Assembly: GCF_949628215.1 (NCBI RefSeq)
Contig: NC_134288.1
Coordinates: 7,307,182 to 7,371,181 of the forward strand
Source of the DNA: Phalacrocorax aristotelis
Lineage: Eukaryota; Chordata; Aves; Suliformes; Phalacrocoracidae
Length of the DNA stretch: 64,000 nucleotides
Direction: 5' to 3'
The notes under the pieces: generated by a model
Database searches by the model: none
What the model saw: the letters and a program-made list of their open reading frames with translations, nothing else
Told to the model about the DNA's origin: nothing
In this document: positions 12,575 through 23,706 of the stretch, in pieces
Layout of the letters: the number at the start of each line of letters is the position of its first letter
Numbering within the stretch: the first letter of the stretch is position 1
Position numbers and translations under genes: made by a program

Positions 12575-15500
12575 GTAAACTGGCTCTCTATCTCCTTATC
12601 TACTCCTGTAGTCTATGGGTAAGAAGGAGACCTCTGGTATGGCTGGAGGATGTGGACATTCCCATTCCCAGTGAGCTATCAGCTCTGGGTAGTGCCTGGC
12701 GAGCATGCCTGGGGTGGTGGGCTGGGCTGTTGGTTTGTGTGTCTGCTAAAGCAACCGAGTGTGAGGAGCACTGCATGAGCCCTCTTTGTACACCCACTCA
12801 GAGCAGACAGCAATTCACCCCATTGCTCATGGACTTTACTTCATGCAGAACTGGTGCTTCCAGGGAGTCAGCCACCCCTTCCCCACCATGGTGTGCAAGC
12901 CCCGTTGCACAGTGTTGGGCTCAGCCACGCATGGGTGGATGGTGATGTCCCACCAGCAGGGGGTCGGTGCCTAGCCAGGCTGCGAGCGTTCTGCTGAGCA
13001 GGGACCAGGCCAGCCAGCAGCTGCTGGGTATATCAGCACCAGTGTGTGTGGCTTGGAGCGCCTCCTTTCCCCAGTCTGGGAGAAGGGGAAGCCTCCTAAG
13101 GGCATGCTGCCCGCTGGCCAGAGGCCAATGTCCAACCCTTGGTGTCTGCCCATCTAGAGAGACACAGAGATCCTGGTCCAGCTGAGTGGACACTTGGCTG
13201 CTCCAGGGTATGATGAGGTTGGGACTGGCACATGGTTAACCGTGGGTGGTGCAGAGCAGCAATAGAAAAGCAGGTTAGCTGCAGGACCTGGGACAACCAA
13301 CCCAAGGCAGGGTGTGTGTCCCCAGCAGAGCCTGGGCTACCAGCAGCTGCTCCTCAGTGTGCTGGAGAGGCTCAGGGAAAGCATGACATGAAGTACTGGG
13401 GAAGCTGGCCCCAGGACTATGCCATCCTCAGGAAGAAGAGCTGGATGAGATGCTGAGACAGTGAAGGACCAGGATCCAGGCATGCTGGGAGGTGGCAAAC
13501 CTGCAGGTTTGGTGAGAGGAGGTCCTTATCCTCCATGGCATGCCCCAAGGCTGCATCTCTCCAGACCTCCTCTGCAGCACCCCCAGCCTCCTTACACAGA
13601 CCAAGATCATCTGTGACAAGAGTCAAAGCGTGAAGCTATCATGAAATCCTCACCAGCCTGGCGCTGTGGCCCAGACCTCCAGACCAGCTCGGCTGCGCAA
13701 TATGAGCCAGCCACAGTACCCCCTGCAGCTCTCAGCTCTCCCCCACCATCCCTCCCTCCTCCCTCCTCCCTCCCCCTCTTGCTGAGGGCCACGTACCCAA
13801 ACCTGGGGAGGGTGAAACTGTCCCCTCACCTGCTGTGCTTACACAGAAAATCCAGCCTGATGCAGAGGCCAGTCAAACTCAGCCTTTAATTGTCTCTGAT
13901 TCTTGATGACCACATCAAGAGAAATCCTAAAGCCGATCTTTGAGCCTGCCAAGGTGCAGAGTGACACAGGCTCCCAATGCCCCATCACACACAGGGCTTG
14001 TGCTGGGCACAGGGAGGGGGTCACCAGGGCAAACATCTCCTTTCCTCATGGGACTGCCTCTCATCCCCACATTTAAACCAGAAGACTGGTTTTCAAGCAC
14101 TGCTAATGAAATATCCCTTTGCTTCTTCATCCTTCAAACAAAGGCTATGCCAAACCAATGGCCAAGGAAAGCAATCTTCGTAACAGAGCTTGAAATTCAA
14201 CCAAAGGGACACTCTCCTTCAACTCAGCACCTGGCAGGGGCCAGAGCTGCAGCTCCTGGTGCTGCTCCCACTGAAGGGCCATCACAGGGATGAAGCAGCC
14301 ACAGCTGCAGCTGGCGACACCCCGTTTCTCACTGCTGCAGCCATGGCAGGGCTGGCATGGCATGTCCTGGTGCCGGCAGGGCTTGACTGCCAGGGTTGGA
14401 TCCATTCCTGTGGGTGAGCCATGGAGAAAAACAACCCTTGAGTGTGGCTGGGGATGAAGATGGGCAGTAAGAAAAGTATTCTGCCAACCTGTGCTGTGAA
14501 GCAGGACCAGCCCAACACTAATTCTGCAAATCCCACAGAGCATCAGAATAAATGGGGGGAAAAATTCCTGGCATCCTCAAAGCATGCTGAAAATGGGGTC
14601 AAAGGAGGTTTATTTGAAATGAAGATGCCTGAAGTCCTACCTGCATCATACTTACTTCTGAACACTCACCTTGGAAGAGCAATTAGCAAGTGACAGGCCT
14701 ATGTAACACTGCTTGCAGAATTTAAACAAAATTGTACATGTGGGAAGGGCTCCCTGAACCCTTTCTGTGCTCCATTTAACCGTGAACAACACATTGCAGC
14801 AGAGCAGGGACTAGTGGGCTCATCTGCATGTTATTAAGCAGCAGACAAGACCCGGGGAGCCAGCAGCATCCTGGCTCCGGCCTCTGCTGAGCCGCTGATT
14901 CACCGACGGACGTGCTGGAAAGTGCTGCTTCCCGGGGACTCCGGAGCCAGCTGTAAATGGGGATGAGCGAAGACACAAATCTGACGCAGCAGCTTGGCAT
15001 TGTGATTTACTGGGCACATAAATTACAATGTCTTGTTAATCATAATTTACTTCCTATTGCAAGAGCATAAAGCAGCAGAGGAGTAAAGGCTGTTAACCGC
15101 CAGGAAGCGGGAACGATGGCTCTGGCAAGCCGAGTAATTGTTCCCCTGCCACAAAAGTGCTAGCAGAGGGATTTCTGTCATTTGTGCATCATAAACTCTG
15201 AACTGTCTTCAGATTGCTTGGGGCCTGATCCAGGGTCTATTTAATTTGAGGAGAGGCTTCCCACACGTCTCTGCTCTTCCTCCCCATCATGCACAATATC
15301 CATTACTGTTACTGCAGTTTCCTGGGCACGGGCTTGGTGCCTGTCTCCCACTGGCAGTCAATAGGTGTTAGGCACTGAGTAATTTAGGCATCTGCAGGGA
15401 TCTATAGAAGTTGCTGCCTGTCCCCTTAGAGGCCTAAATACACAAATAGGTTGGAAGAGCCAGAGCTGCACATCTCCAGACAGCAGATGCATCACTCTGC

Positions 15501-18086
15501 TGTCACTACCGTGGGCCATCTCCGTGCTGGGTCCCCACACTGGTATCTCCAGCCAGGCCCAGATGCGCCCTTCCATTTCATTTGTCTTCTGCTGTACTGG
15601 AGAAAAGATGCACGTTCAGCAGGGGAAGGAGCCCCTGCATCGCCCACAGACGTCCCAAGGGCAGGCAGACCTCCTGCCAAGGCAGGAACCCAAAGAGACT
15701 GCTACTGGGGCGGTGGTTTCCCTGGAGCATCGCCTCCCCCAAGACTGGCTGCTTGCTAAAACTGCATCCCACCTAAACCACAGCTAAGCCTGTGTCCCCA
15801 CTCAAACCCCAGCTGCAACTGCCTGCCCCTGGCTCAATGAGCGAACCACGTTTTGAGGATAAATGGTTGCAAATAGGTGGCAGCCAGTGCCTGAGGACCA
15901 GCTGGGAGATTCCTGGAGCCTCTCCTGTGCTGCAAGCCCTGACCCTGCTTGTAAATTAAAGCAGTAGGAGCTATTGAGCTGCCTGACTTGTCCCTTGCCT
16001 TCACCCTCCAACACATCCCAGTGCCATAACTGATATGCTTTAAATATGTATAAGGTTATTCGGCTCTGCTGCTCCCCAGCTGGGACGTACAGACGTGCTG
16101 TTAAGCTCCAGCCAGGAGCAAGCCCTTCACGGCCAAGTGATATGTTTTTGAAACTCAGTGACTCTGAGCTGTTTGTCCTTCCCAAGGAGCTGCCTCAGAG
16201 CTGCTATAGGGCATTTGCAACCCAGGCGATGGCAGAGGAGGAGGACATTATTTCCCGTTGGTATTACTGGCTTTAGCTGAGCAGCTTTTGCCAGCAGTCT
16301 AAGCAAAGTCTTCTCACTCCCTGCTGAAAATCCACCTCCTTTATGTCTTGTCTTGACCGTGGAAGCTCTTTTCCCACATCTTCTGCTGTTTGTTTTGCTC
16401 AAATGCTGCTTTGTTTAGTCATTATATGGTCTCCAATGAAGCATTCTCTGGCTGTTAGAAGACTGGGGAAAAAACCCTCATGATCAGAGCTCTGCTTTCC
16501 TTTCCCCAAAAGATGAAGAGCAAGCTGGCAGATCGGTGGTCAGAAACATCCAAGAAATTAATTTGTGACAATCAAAAAGCGAGTGGACTAGCCATGCTGT
16601 GAGGATGGCTGTGGCTTTGGCACTGGTGGGTGGTTAGCCTGCCAGAAAACGGGGGCTCTGCGGTCCCCTCCCAGTCTGTGAGGGTTTAAGAGCAAGCTGT
16701 GCCGGGCGTCCCCATCCCCGCTGCATGCAGGGCTCATGGCTTACCAGCTGCAGGGCAGGGGTGGGAGCTGGGTGCTGGATTTGGCGCACGTGCCAACTCT
16801 GGCCCATGGCAGTTTGCCTGGTCCCAGCTTGTCCTGTGGCAGTCTCCTTCCTGGCATCACTTGCTGCCTTGTCCCCAGACTGCCCACTACCTTTTCCCAC
16901 CCCAGGGTTCTGGCACGGGTTTATATTTTGCTCAAAAATTAAGAACAACCAGGGAAAGACTGCAGAAAAAAAAAGTTTTAGTTTGAAACCAGAGAAATGA
17001 TAGCTTCTTCAAGGAGCGTTGCACACCTCTGCTGCCAACCTGTCCCCCGGCTCCCAGAGCCCTCAGGGCAGGGCTTGTCAAGCCAGGGGGTGCAGCACCC
17101 CATGGGGGTGGGTGCTGAGACAGCCCACGCTGATGTTGGATGGATCCCTGGACTGACCTGATGACCAGGGCAGCTTGGATTCATGTCAGCTTGGAGGTTC
17201 ACTTTGAGTCTCCTATAGAGAAGCAGCAAAACCTGAACGGAAATGTAATTACCTCAGAAACCATAGTTTCTGCAAGAAAACACTCACCCCGGAGTAAGCC
17301 CCTCTGCCCTCCAGCCATCCTGCAGACACCACGGGAGATGCCTTGCTGGGCTCATTGGGTGCAACGTAAGAGCAAAAGCCTCCTGACCTCTGCTAGCTGG
17401 AGCACTCTGATCCCTCCCACCCAGGTGTGTAATGGAGGGTTACATGGACCCTGGGACTGTAGATGGTGTTGGGGTATAGGAGGGAGCAAGTGAGTCCCTG
17501 GGGATCTGGTTGTGGGGTCGCCTGGCAGCTGGGGAGCCTGGGGCTGAAGAGTTAAAGCCAAGCCTGCAGCAGAGGTACGCATCCTCCCTGCGAGAACATT
17601 GCCAGGTTCTCAGGAAAATACAAATTGCTTCACTTAGAGGCTGCCTATTAGGTGGTTTTTGGGAACCTGCCAAGATAAAAGAAAAATGTGTCTAAATATC
17701 GTTATCCGAGATCAGTTTGGCGTGAGTGCTGGAGGCAGGGGAGTAGCCTTTACTTGGGAACCCTGGCTGGGAAGCACAGCTCCCCTTTCCCTCCCAGCAC
17801 TGCCTCCCGCTCACAGGCCGATGGAGGGCAAAGGCGCAGCTGTGGATGCCAGGGCTGCTTTCCCAGCTGCTCACTCTCCCTGGGTGTGGGTCACCCACAC
17901 ACCCCCCAACCCACCTCAGCCCAGCCCCACAGCAGGACATCCCATGGCAGAGATGGCACCAAGATCCTCAGTGGAGGCATGCAGGGAATCTGTGTGCAGG
18001 GCTGTATTTGTGCTACGGGATCCCAGTGTCCTGGCCACGATGGATGCGGTGGCACCCGCTGACCACTGCTCTGCTTTGCATTCCAG
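12575..18086 (+). other. KCNS1: KCNS1 intron between the two coding exons
   Basis: The 5.5-kb intron runs from GTAAAC after 12,574 to TTTGCATTCCAG before 18,087, with phase 0 on both sides. Its position, directly after the S4-S5 linker start (GATLK), matches the known mammalian KCNS1 exon boundary. It contains a CT-rich tract at 13,741-13,780 and an AT-rich stretch with TAAT cores and an imperfect inverted repeat at 14,999-15,029. I see no further exon. Confidence 0.9.
13741..13780. repeat. CCT/CCCT polypyrimidine microsatellite
   Basis: A nearly pure C/T tract with tandem CCTCCCT units lies inside the KCNS1 intron. It is a homopurine-homopyrimidine run and likely to vary in length. Confidence 0.85.
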
Positions 18087-18542
18087 CACAGCTACCGGGA
18101 GGTGGGGATCCTGCTGCTCTACCTGGCCGTGGGGGTCTCTGTCTTCTCTGGCGTGGCCTACACCGCTGAGAAGGAGGAAGATGTTGGCTTTGACACCATC
18201 CCGGCATGTTGGTGGTGGGGCACAGTCAGCATGACCACTGTGGGCTACGGAGACGTGGTGCCTGTCACGGTGGCGGGCAAGCTGGCTGCCTCGGGCTGCA
18301 TCCTGGGGGGCATCCTGGTCGTGGCACTGCCCATCACCATCATCTTCAACAAGTTCTCACACTTCTACCGCAAGCAGAAGGCGCTGGAGGCGGCTGTGAG
18401 GAACAGCGGGAAGAAAGACCCCGAGGACATGGAGAGCACCTCCAGCCATGACCGAGACTCGGAGGCTCTGAGTGAGACCTCCTTGGGCAGAGGCAGCCCT
18501 GACCGCCGTGGTCTGACCCCTGGCACCCACCCCGCACCCTGA
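18087..18542 (+). CDS. KCNS1: KCNS1 (Kv9.1), coding exon 2: S5, pore, S6 and C-terminus
   Basis: This encodes residues 323-473 and the stop codon TGA at 18,540-18,542. It carries S5 ([20 protein letters not shown]), the pore helix ([11 protein letters not shown]), the selectivity filter TTVGYGD at residues 371-377, and S6 ([20 protein letters not shown]). In S6 the sequence is PIT where conducting Kv2 channels have PIP. Loss of the second proline of PXP is a hallmark of silent subunits and fits Kv9.1. The tail after [18 protein letters not shown] diverges from mammals; it is rich in Ser, Asp and Glu and short. The whole protein is 473 aa, about 50 residues shorter than human KCNS1 (526 aa), mostly at the N-terminus and tail. 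No frameshift or stop is seen, so the gene looks functional. The acceptor is CATTCCAG|CACAGC. Confidence 0.95.
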   Translation, partial: HSYREVGILLLYLAVGVSVFSGVAYTAEKEEDVGFDTIPACWWWGTVSMTTVGYGDVVPVTVAGKLAASGCILGGILVVALPITIIFNKFSHFYRKQKALEAAVRNSGKKDPEDMESTSSHDRDSEALSETSLGRGSPDRRGLTPGTHPAP

Positions 18543-20620
18543 CCCCACCGCACCGTGGCACTGGGGCGCGCACAGGACCCACTTGCTCACGGTGAGCATG
18601 GCACGGCTCTTGCACCGGGACACGGTGGAGGAGCCAGGCTCTCCCCGTCTTGCACCGTGCCTGGCATTACCCCTGCCCTGCGAAGGACAGGAGGGGTCGG
18701 AGGAGATGCCCAGCAGGTGCCGGCTGCTTCCAGCCCCCAGGGCACAGTGGCCGGGTCCATCTGGATGTGTCTCAGCCTTCACCCAGAGATGGCCCTGCTC
18801 CCCTGTGGCTGCAAACAGAGGCTGCGGCGCTGGACATACCCCTGCCAGAAAGGGAGTGAGGAAAAAAGAACTACAGGTGATCCCTGATCAGGCACTGTCC
18901 CCTCTGCGTGAAGGGGGATTTTCCTCTGCCCTGCGGTTTTCTGTTGTCCAGGGTGAGGTCAAATAGCCTGAGGGTGAGGCAGCCCCTGACGAGGCTGGCT
19001 GCCCTTGCGGGTCCAGTGCCAGGTTGTCATCAACTCCAGTCCCAACGTCGTCCTACCCTGAGCTGGAAACAGCCTCAGAAGGGTCAGCTGCCCCACTGGC
19101 CATGAGGGAAAGGGGGTTGGAAATTAATCTGTATAGGAGGAGCTGTGGTATCCCGCTCAGGGTAAGCCCCACTGTCCCCAGCCCCTGCAGTGGGACTGAC
19201 TGGACCTCACCTTCCTTCCATTACAGGTGGGGCTTAACCACTCTCCTGCAGTGCCACTGCTGGGACTGCCAGGGATCTGGGTCTTGGGGATGTGCCGGTA
19301 GCGTGACACAGCCAGGAGCAGTGTCAGTGCAGGGGACACCAGCCAGGGATGGCTGGGCAAAAGGACTGCTGTCCTCTGAGGCAGGAGCAGCTAGAGGGGA
19401 TCAAGCTGGGGAACCAAGGGACCACCCCAGGTGGGGGTGTCCCCACCAAGCCCTTTGTTCCATGGGGCTCCATGCCAGGGGGTATTTGTTTCAGAGGATC
19501 AGCTGGTCTGTGGCCGCTGGCACCCAGCCCCTGGGGCAGAGAGGAAGCAGAGTCCCTGCAAAGGCCTGTTGGGGAGCAGACCTGGGGGGCGGATGCTCCT
19601 GGGCATGGAGAAGCTGCCTCTAGCATTGCCATATGTTCGCAATTTCCACTGCGGGAAGAGCTGCCAGGGAGCCCAGGGGCTGCAGCAGCCTGTGGTGGAG
19701 TAGGAGACATGACCAAAACCGGCTGGGTTCAATACATGCCCTGGTCCCCCTTGCCACAAGCCTCAGCCTGGCTTCGCTCTCCTGCCCTGTCCCTCCCTGC
19801 CTTGGGGTCAGGCAGGGGCAGGAGCATTGTAAGGAGGGTGGTCACACTGCCCCAGGCATCACCTCTGTCCCCACGGGGAGCCAAGTTCCCCGGGTGCCAA
19901 TGCACTCACCTTCCCTCTGCAGGGAGGGAGCTCCCCCATGTCCACAGGAGAGCCGGGGCAGAGGGGACCTTGCACTGCTCCTCATCACCACAGCCTCTGG
20001 GCACCCCACAGCCAGGCAGGGAGGTCCTCCCAGAGTGCTGGGCCCCCTTCCTGCCCAGACCCCCCACCCAGCTGAGCACGTTCGGGGCGGCCCTCAGCAC
20101 AGCATTAATTCCCTACAGAGTTTTTCCTTTAACCCCAGTTCTCTGGAAATTGTGCAGCTCCTTTGTGCACAGAGGAATACACCCAGCAATGCCTGTTCTG
20201 AGCAGGAAAAATGTGCACCCTGCAATCACCTAATTAGCTCAAAAATATGTTGATGGCTGCAGGATGGCCCCAGGCACCTGGATTGTGGTGTTTGCCCCTG
20301 GTTGTCCTGGCTGGCTTTCGGCACAGCCGCTGTTGCCGGTTCTGGCTCTGCCTGTAGCGATCTGCTGATCACGGGGAAGAAAAACCAAACCAACATCTGC
20401 AGGTCCAGCCTTTCTGAACCCCAGTGGGACTTGGGGAGGGGTTCCCAGGGAACAGCAGTGTGGCATGGGAGGGTGCTCATGCTCCTGGTGTCATTGAGTC
20501 TTCCAGTATCGATGGTTTGTGGTCTGCTCTGCGCTCATTTTTACTGCAAGCTGGGACCAGCGAGCTCCATCGTCTGCTCCCACTGCACTGTACTTGAATA
20601 AAGGAAGGATTTTCCCCTTC
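18543..20620 (+). other. KCNS1: Candidate KCNS1 3' UTR
   Basis: Non-coding GC-rich sequence runs directly after the KCNS1 stop. A good polyadenylation signal, AATAAA, lies at 20,597-20,602, followed by T-rich sequence and then an abrupt change to AT-rich DNA, which suggests the transcript ends near 20,620. The length is plausible, but the end is inferred from sequence only. Confidence 0.5.
20597..20602 (+). terminator. KCNS1: Candidate KCNS1 polyadenylation signal AATAAA
   Basis: Canonical AATAAA in a TACTTGAATAAAGG context, followed within 20 bases by a T/C-rich element (TTTTCCCCTTCTC). I noticed no better signal earlier in the candidate 3' UTR. Confidence 0.5.
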
Positions 20621-20635
20621 TCTCCATAAATATTC

Positions 20636-20770
20636 CAGTAGCAAAATGTATTAAAATGTGAAGACTAAATTACATGTATTAATTAAAAAGCATTATGCAA
20701 ATAATTAAAAGAGCATGTAAATTAATTTTCTATCTATGCATGGGATGCATATTGTATATTTTATTAAAGA
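20636..20770. promoter_or_regulatory. AT-rich cluster of homeodomain and POU-like sites
   Basis: About 130 bases of AT-rich sequence sit between GC-rich flanks. They hold TTAATTAA at about 20,679, ATGCAAAT (the octamer core) at about 20,694 running directly into AATTAAAA, and TTAATTTT at about 20,721. The dense TAATTA-type cores joined to an octamer are typical of conserved neural enhancers. The enhancer role is inference. Confidence 0.3.
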
Positions 20771-21777
20771 CCTAAGTGACCTGCTTTGGAGGCTGGTTTT
20801 CTGTTCTGCGGCAGCTTGGTGTGCCTGTGCTCGTGCAGCACTTTGGCTGAGCTGGGGCCGGGTTGGTGGATCAGTGCAAGCAGCCCCCGGGGAGCAGGAG
20901 CAGCCAGGCTGCTCCCAGAGTGACTGCAGGGCCCTGGGAGCCAGCTCCAGGCACCGCCTCGGAGCACAGCTAAGCTCCCACCCAGACAGCCCTGTGCCAC
21001 CCCTGCCCTGATGGTGGGCGACAGCTAGTCCTCATGCCTGGAGCGCTGGCGTCATCCTAGCTGGAGCGTTTTGGATAACCCTTCTCCCAGGAGGCCCAAT
21101 GAGCCAGGTGTTCCCAGAGCGCAAGTGAATGGGTCAGAGCTGGCAGATCTGGGAAGAACTGCACAGGGAGCCAGGCATCGCGGCTGGGGGGGAAGCGCAG
21201 AGCCGCTTTCAGAGGGAAAGGATCACAATTACCGTTAAAAATGCAGGGTGATTCCCAAAGCAGCGAGCTTGCCCCATCCAAGCATGGCTCATTCCTCCAT
21301 CCCATTTGTTACACACCCATGGAATCTGGGAAGCCTGTGGGGAGGAGCAGAAATCTGCACACACTGCGATCAGCAGTGCCGAGGGACACAGACCTGAGCC
21401 ACCAGTGTGAGCAAACCCAGCCCTGGGAGCTGAGGGGCAGCAGCCAGATGATACTCCCCCCAGTAGCCACTCTTGTTTTAGGAAACAGATTATAACCCCA
21501 CACTTGTGGGCCATGTTTTGGACTAACAGTAGAAAAGGCTCCGTTTTAAAAGAAAACATAGTTTAGGTAGCAAGTGTTAATTGCTTAACCTTGTCAAACA
21601 CGGTTTTAGGCACACCTTTGCCAGCAGAAGGCTGGAGGGCATGTGTGCACGTTCCCTGCTGGCTTCCCAGCCATTTCGCTCGCAGCTGTGGCTGTTAGCG
21701 AGGGCAGGGGACCGGTGCCCGGGATGAGGAGGGGGTACAGCACACTGCAGCTCTGGAGACTGGGGAGGAGCTGCTCC
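20771..21777. other. Intergenic spacer between KCNS1 and the provirus
   Basis: No gene, repeat or RNA is recognised. The left target duplication of the provirus (ATCA) ends it. Confidence 0.6.
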
Positions 21778-21781
21778 ATCA
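21778..21781. repeat. Left target-site duplication ATCA
   Basis: ATCA lies directly before the TG that opens the 3' LTR remnant and is repeated at 29,120-29,123 directly after the CA that closes the 5' LTR. A 4-bp duplication is the size made by gammaretroviral integrases. Confidence 0.75.
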
Positions 21782-21859
21782 TGTCACAATGATGGACACA
21801 GGGCTGTACAAGGAGTGTAGCAACATCCATGGTTGGTTAATTCCATCACCCTGGTTACA
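21782..21859 (-). repeat. 3' LTR remnant with a large internal deletion
   Basis: Only 78 bp remain. The plus strand starts TGTCAC, like the inner end of the 5' LTR, and from 21,799 to 21,859 matches the outer 61 bp of the 5' LTR at 58 positions. About 520 bp, including the TATA-like element, the polyadenylation region and most of U5, are missing. Because both terminal dinucleotides and the 4-bp duplication are kept, the loss followed integration and was internal to the LTR. Confidence 0.8.
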
Positions 21860-21871
21860 TTTCCCCCCTTT
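21860..21871 (-). promoter_or_regulatory. Polypurine tract of the provirus
   Basis: On the minus strand the sequence is AAAGGGGGGAAA, immediately upstream of the TG that opens the 3' LTR. This is the plus-strand DNA primer site for reverse transcription and fixes the U3 boundary. Confidence 0.9.
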
Positions 21872-21969
21872 GAAAGTTTTGAGATTATTTTTTTCTCAAC
21901 ACTTTCATTACATACTAGTAATCAATATCCTACCTCTAGTTACCCTATAACATCAATGCCTGTTAACCT

Positions 21970-23610
21970 CTATGCGATAGGGATCTCCCTATCAAAATTC
22001 TCTGGACCATATTTTCCATCTGCCAGTGCAAGAGTGACCTTTCGAATCATTGCCACCTCTTTTGTTAGAACCCTCTTTAGACAATAATAGACAAGGAGGA
22101 TTGTCAGAACCACGACCACCAAGAGCAACACCGTGCTTATTATAGACCTTACCCAAGAGCTGAGAGTCCATCCCAGTCCATTAAATATCTTATCAATCCA
22201 ATTTTCCTGCATATCCTGTTGAATTTTGTGAGCGCCTTTTTCTACTTGTCCTAACAGACTCAAATCACGTTCGACATCCTGAGTTACATTTGGGATACGT
22301 ATGCAGCAATGATCTATTCTATCCTTCAGATATCCACAGACTCCATATTCTTTTAGCAAGAGCATATCTAAGGCCATCCTTTTCTGCAATGTCATTCTTG
22401 AGTGGCCTGTAATTGCAAATTTAATTGTTTGAATCCTTTCTTGGTTACACTAGCCAACTTTTCTACTTGGCCAGTTAACCTACATAACCAAGCCCTATTC
22501 CTGGAGGTTGACAAGGGAGCTAGTAAAGATTCGAAAGCCCACCCAGTTCTTACTCTTGCAGAGGGTTCATTCCATTCAGCATCATCAACTTGTGACCTTT
22601 TTGTCTGCACTAATTTTACATTTTCAGCACTCCCTCTAAAGGGAGCCTTTTTCCAAACTGGGCATAACGTAGGCACCCCTAGGGTAATTTGTTTCACTTT
22701 CCCATCCACCGGTAGTGGGGTGGACCAGGTCCCATCACTCATTGCCCAAACTAAATGTCCTGGACTCTAAATTGTAGATCTTCTGCAATTGAATATTGTC
22801 CTTTTCGTGGCCTTATATGTGTTAGTCAATTGCAAATCATTTTTAAGTCCCCTACACCAACATCCATACTTCAATGCAGCTGCCAGAGGTGGAACATCTT
22901 GTATTGCTTTACTAATGGTGCTACAATTATATACCTTTTTACAATCCCACCAATAATGTCTTGTTTCTGTGAAGTGCTTCCCCTGTCAGCGACTGGGAAA
23001 GCTGAGAAAATCATTCCATCCCAAGTAAAACACCAAGGGACATCGGCCGTGTACTGAAATTGGGATGAGACAGTCATAGACCATGCTGAGTCCTGTGCAA
23101 TCGTTTGATTAGTTTCTTCACACTTCCATTCCATGACCATTTGACTAACATTATTCCTGACTGATTCAAGATAAAACCAAACTCCTCCTGGTGCGGAGCT
23201 CCAAGGATTAGGCTCACTGTTTGGTCTAAACTTAAGCTTTAACCCCAATTTTCGCATTCCTCCTCATTCTTTACTGATTCTTGTTTTGATTTATATACTA
23301 CTTGCTCCTGCCAACCACTTTTAGGGACTTGCTCGCAATGAGTACCATCATTATCAGGTTTTGCATTACTCAAATTTGTTGTCAAGATTCCCCATGGAAT
23401 TGATTCACCTACAGCTCTTGGAATTGGAAGACATGCAGTAATTTAAGTTATATTCTGCAAATTAGCAAACTCTTTTATTGGTCCAATCATCAGATTCTCC
23501 TCTGACATCTTTTGCGGAATCTCAACTATTTACTCTGCTGTTGAAGTTTCCAGAGCCTTTGTGTCCACAATTCCAATCATTAACATTATCAATACCCATC
23601 TCCCTGTCAT
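21970..23610 (-). pseudogene. env: Retroviral env, broken
   Basis: A class I-type envelope glycoprotein gene. It begins at an ATG at 23,608-23,610 with a hydrophobic signal-like segment. The surface-unit region (about 22,500-23,600) contains two in-frame stops close to its start (about 23,530 and 23,440). The transmembrane region follows after a frameshift near 22,395: a heptad-rich stretch, the immunosuppressive-type segment around LQKRMALD, one cysteine at about 22,338, a CysCys pair at about 22,303-22,308, and a single hydrophobic membrane anchor at about 22,075-22,143 followed by a short cytoplasmic tail ending at 21,970. Nine residues separate the first cysteine from the pair, where class I Env proteins normally have six. 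No clear RXKR cleavage site is visible. The gene cannot encode a complete protein. Confidence 0.85.
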
Positions 23611-23706
23611 TTTATAACAACAATCCCCTTTTTTTGATCCTCACTTATCTCCTCTTTTCCTACAGAGAAGTTTCCACACCAAAACAAACACCCATTTACA
23701 GAAAAC

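Noticed and set aside
11609-18542. Assignment to KCNS2 instead of KCNS1
   Set aside because: KCNS2 coding sequence lies in a single exon in mammals, and its S5 and pore flanks differ. The exon split, the [18 protein letters not shown] sequence and the STK4 neighbour all fit KCNS1.
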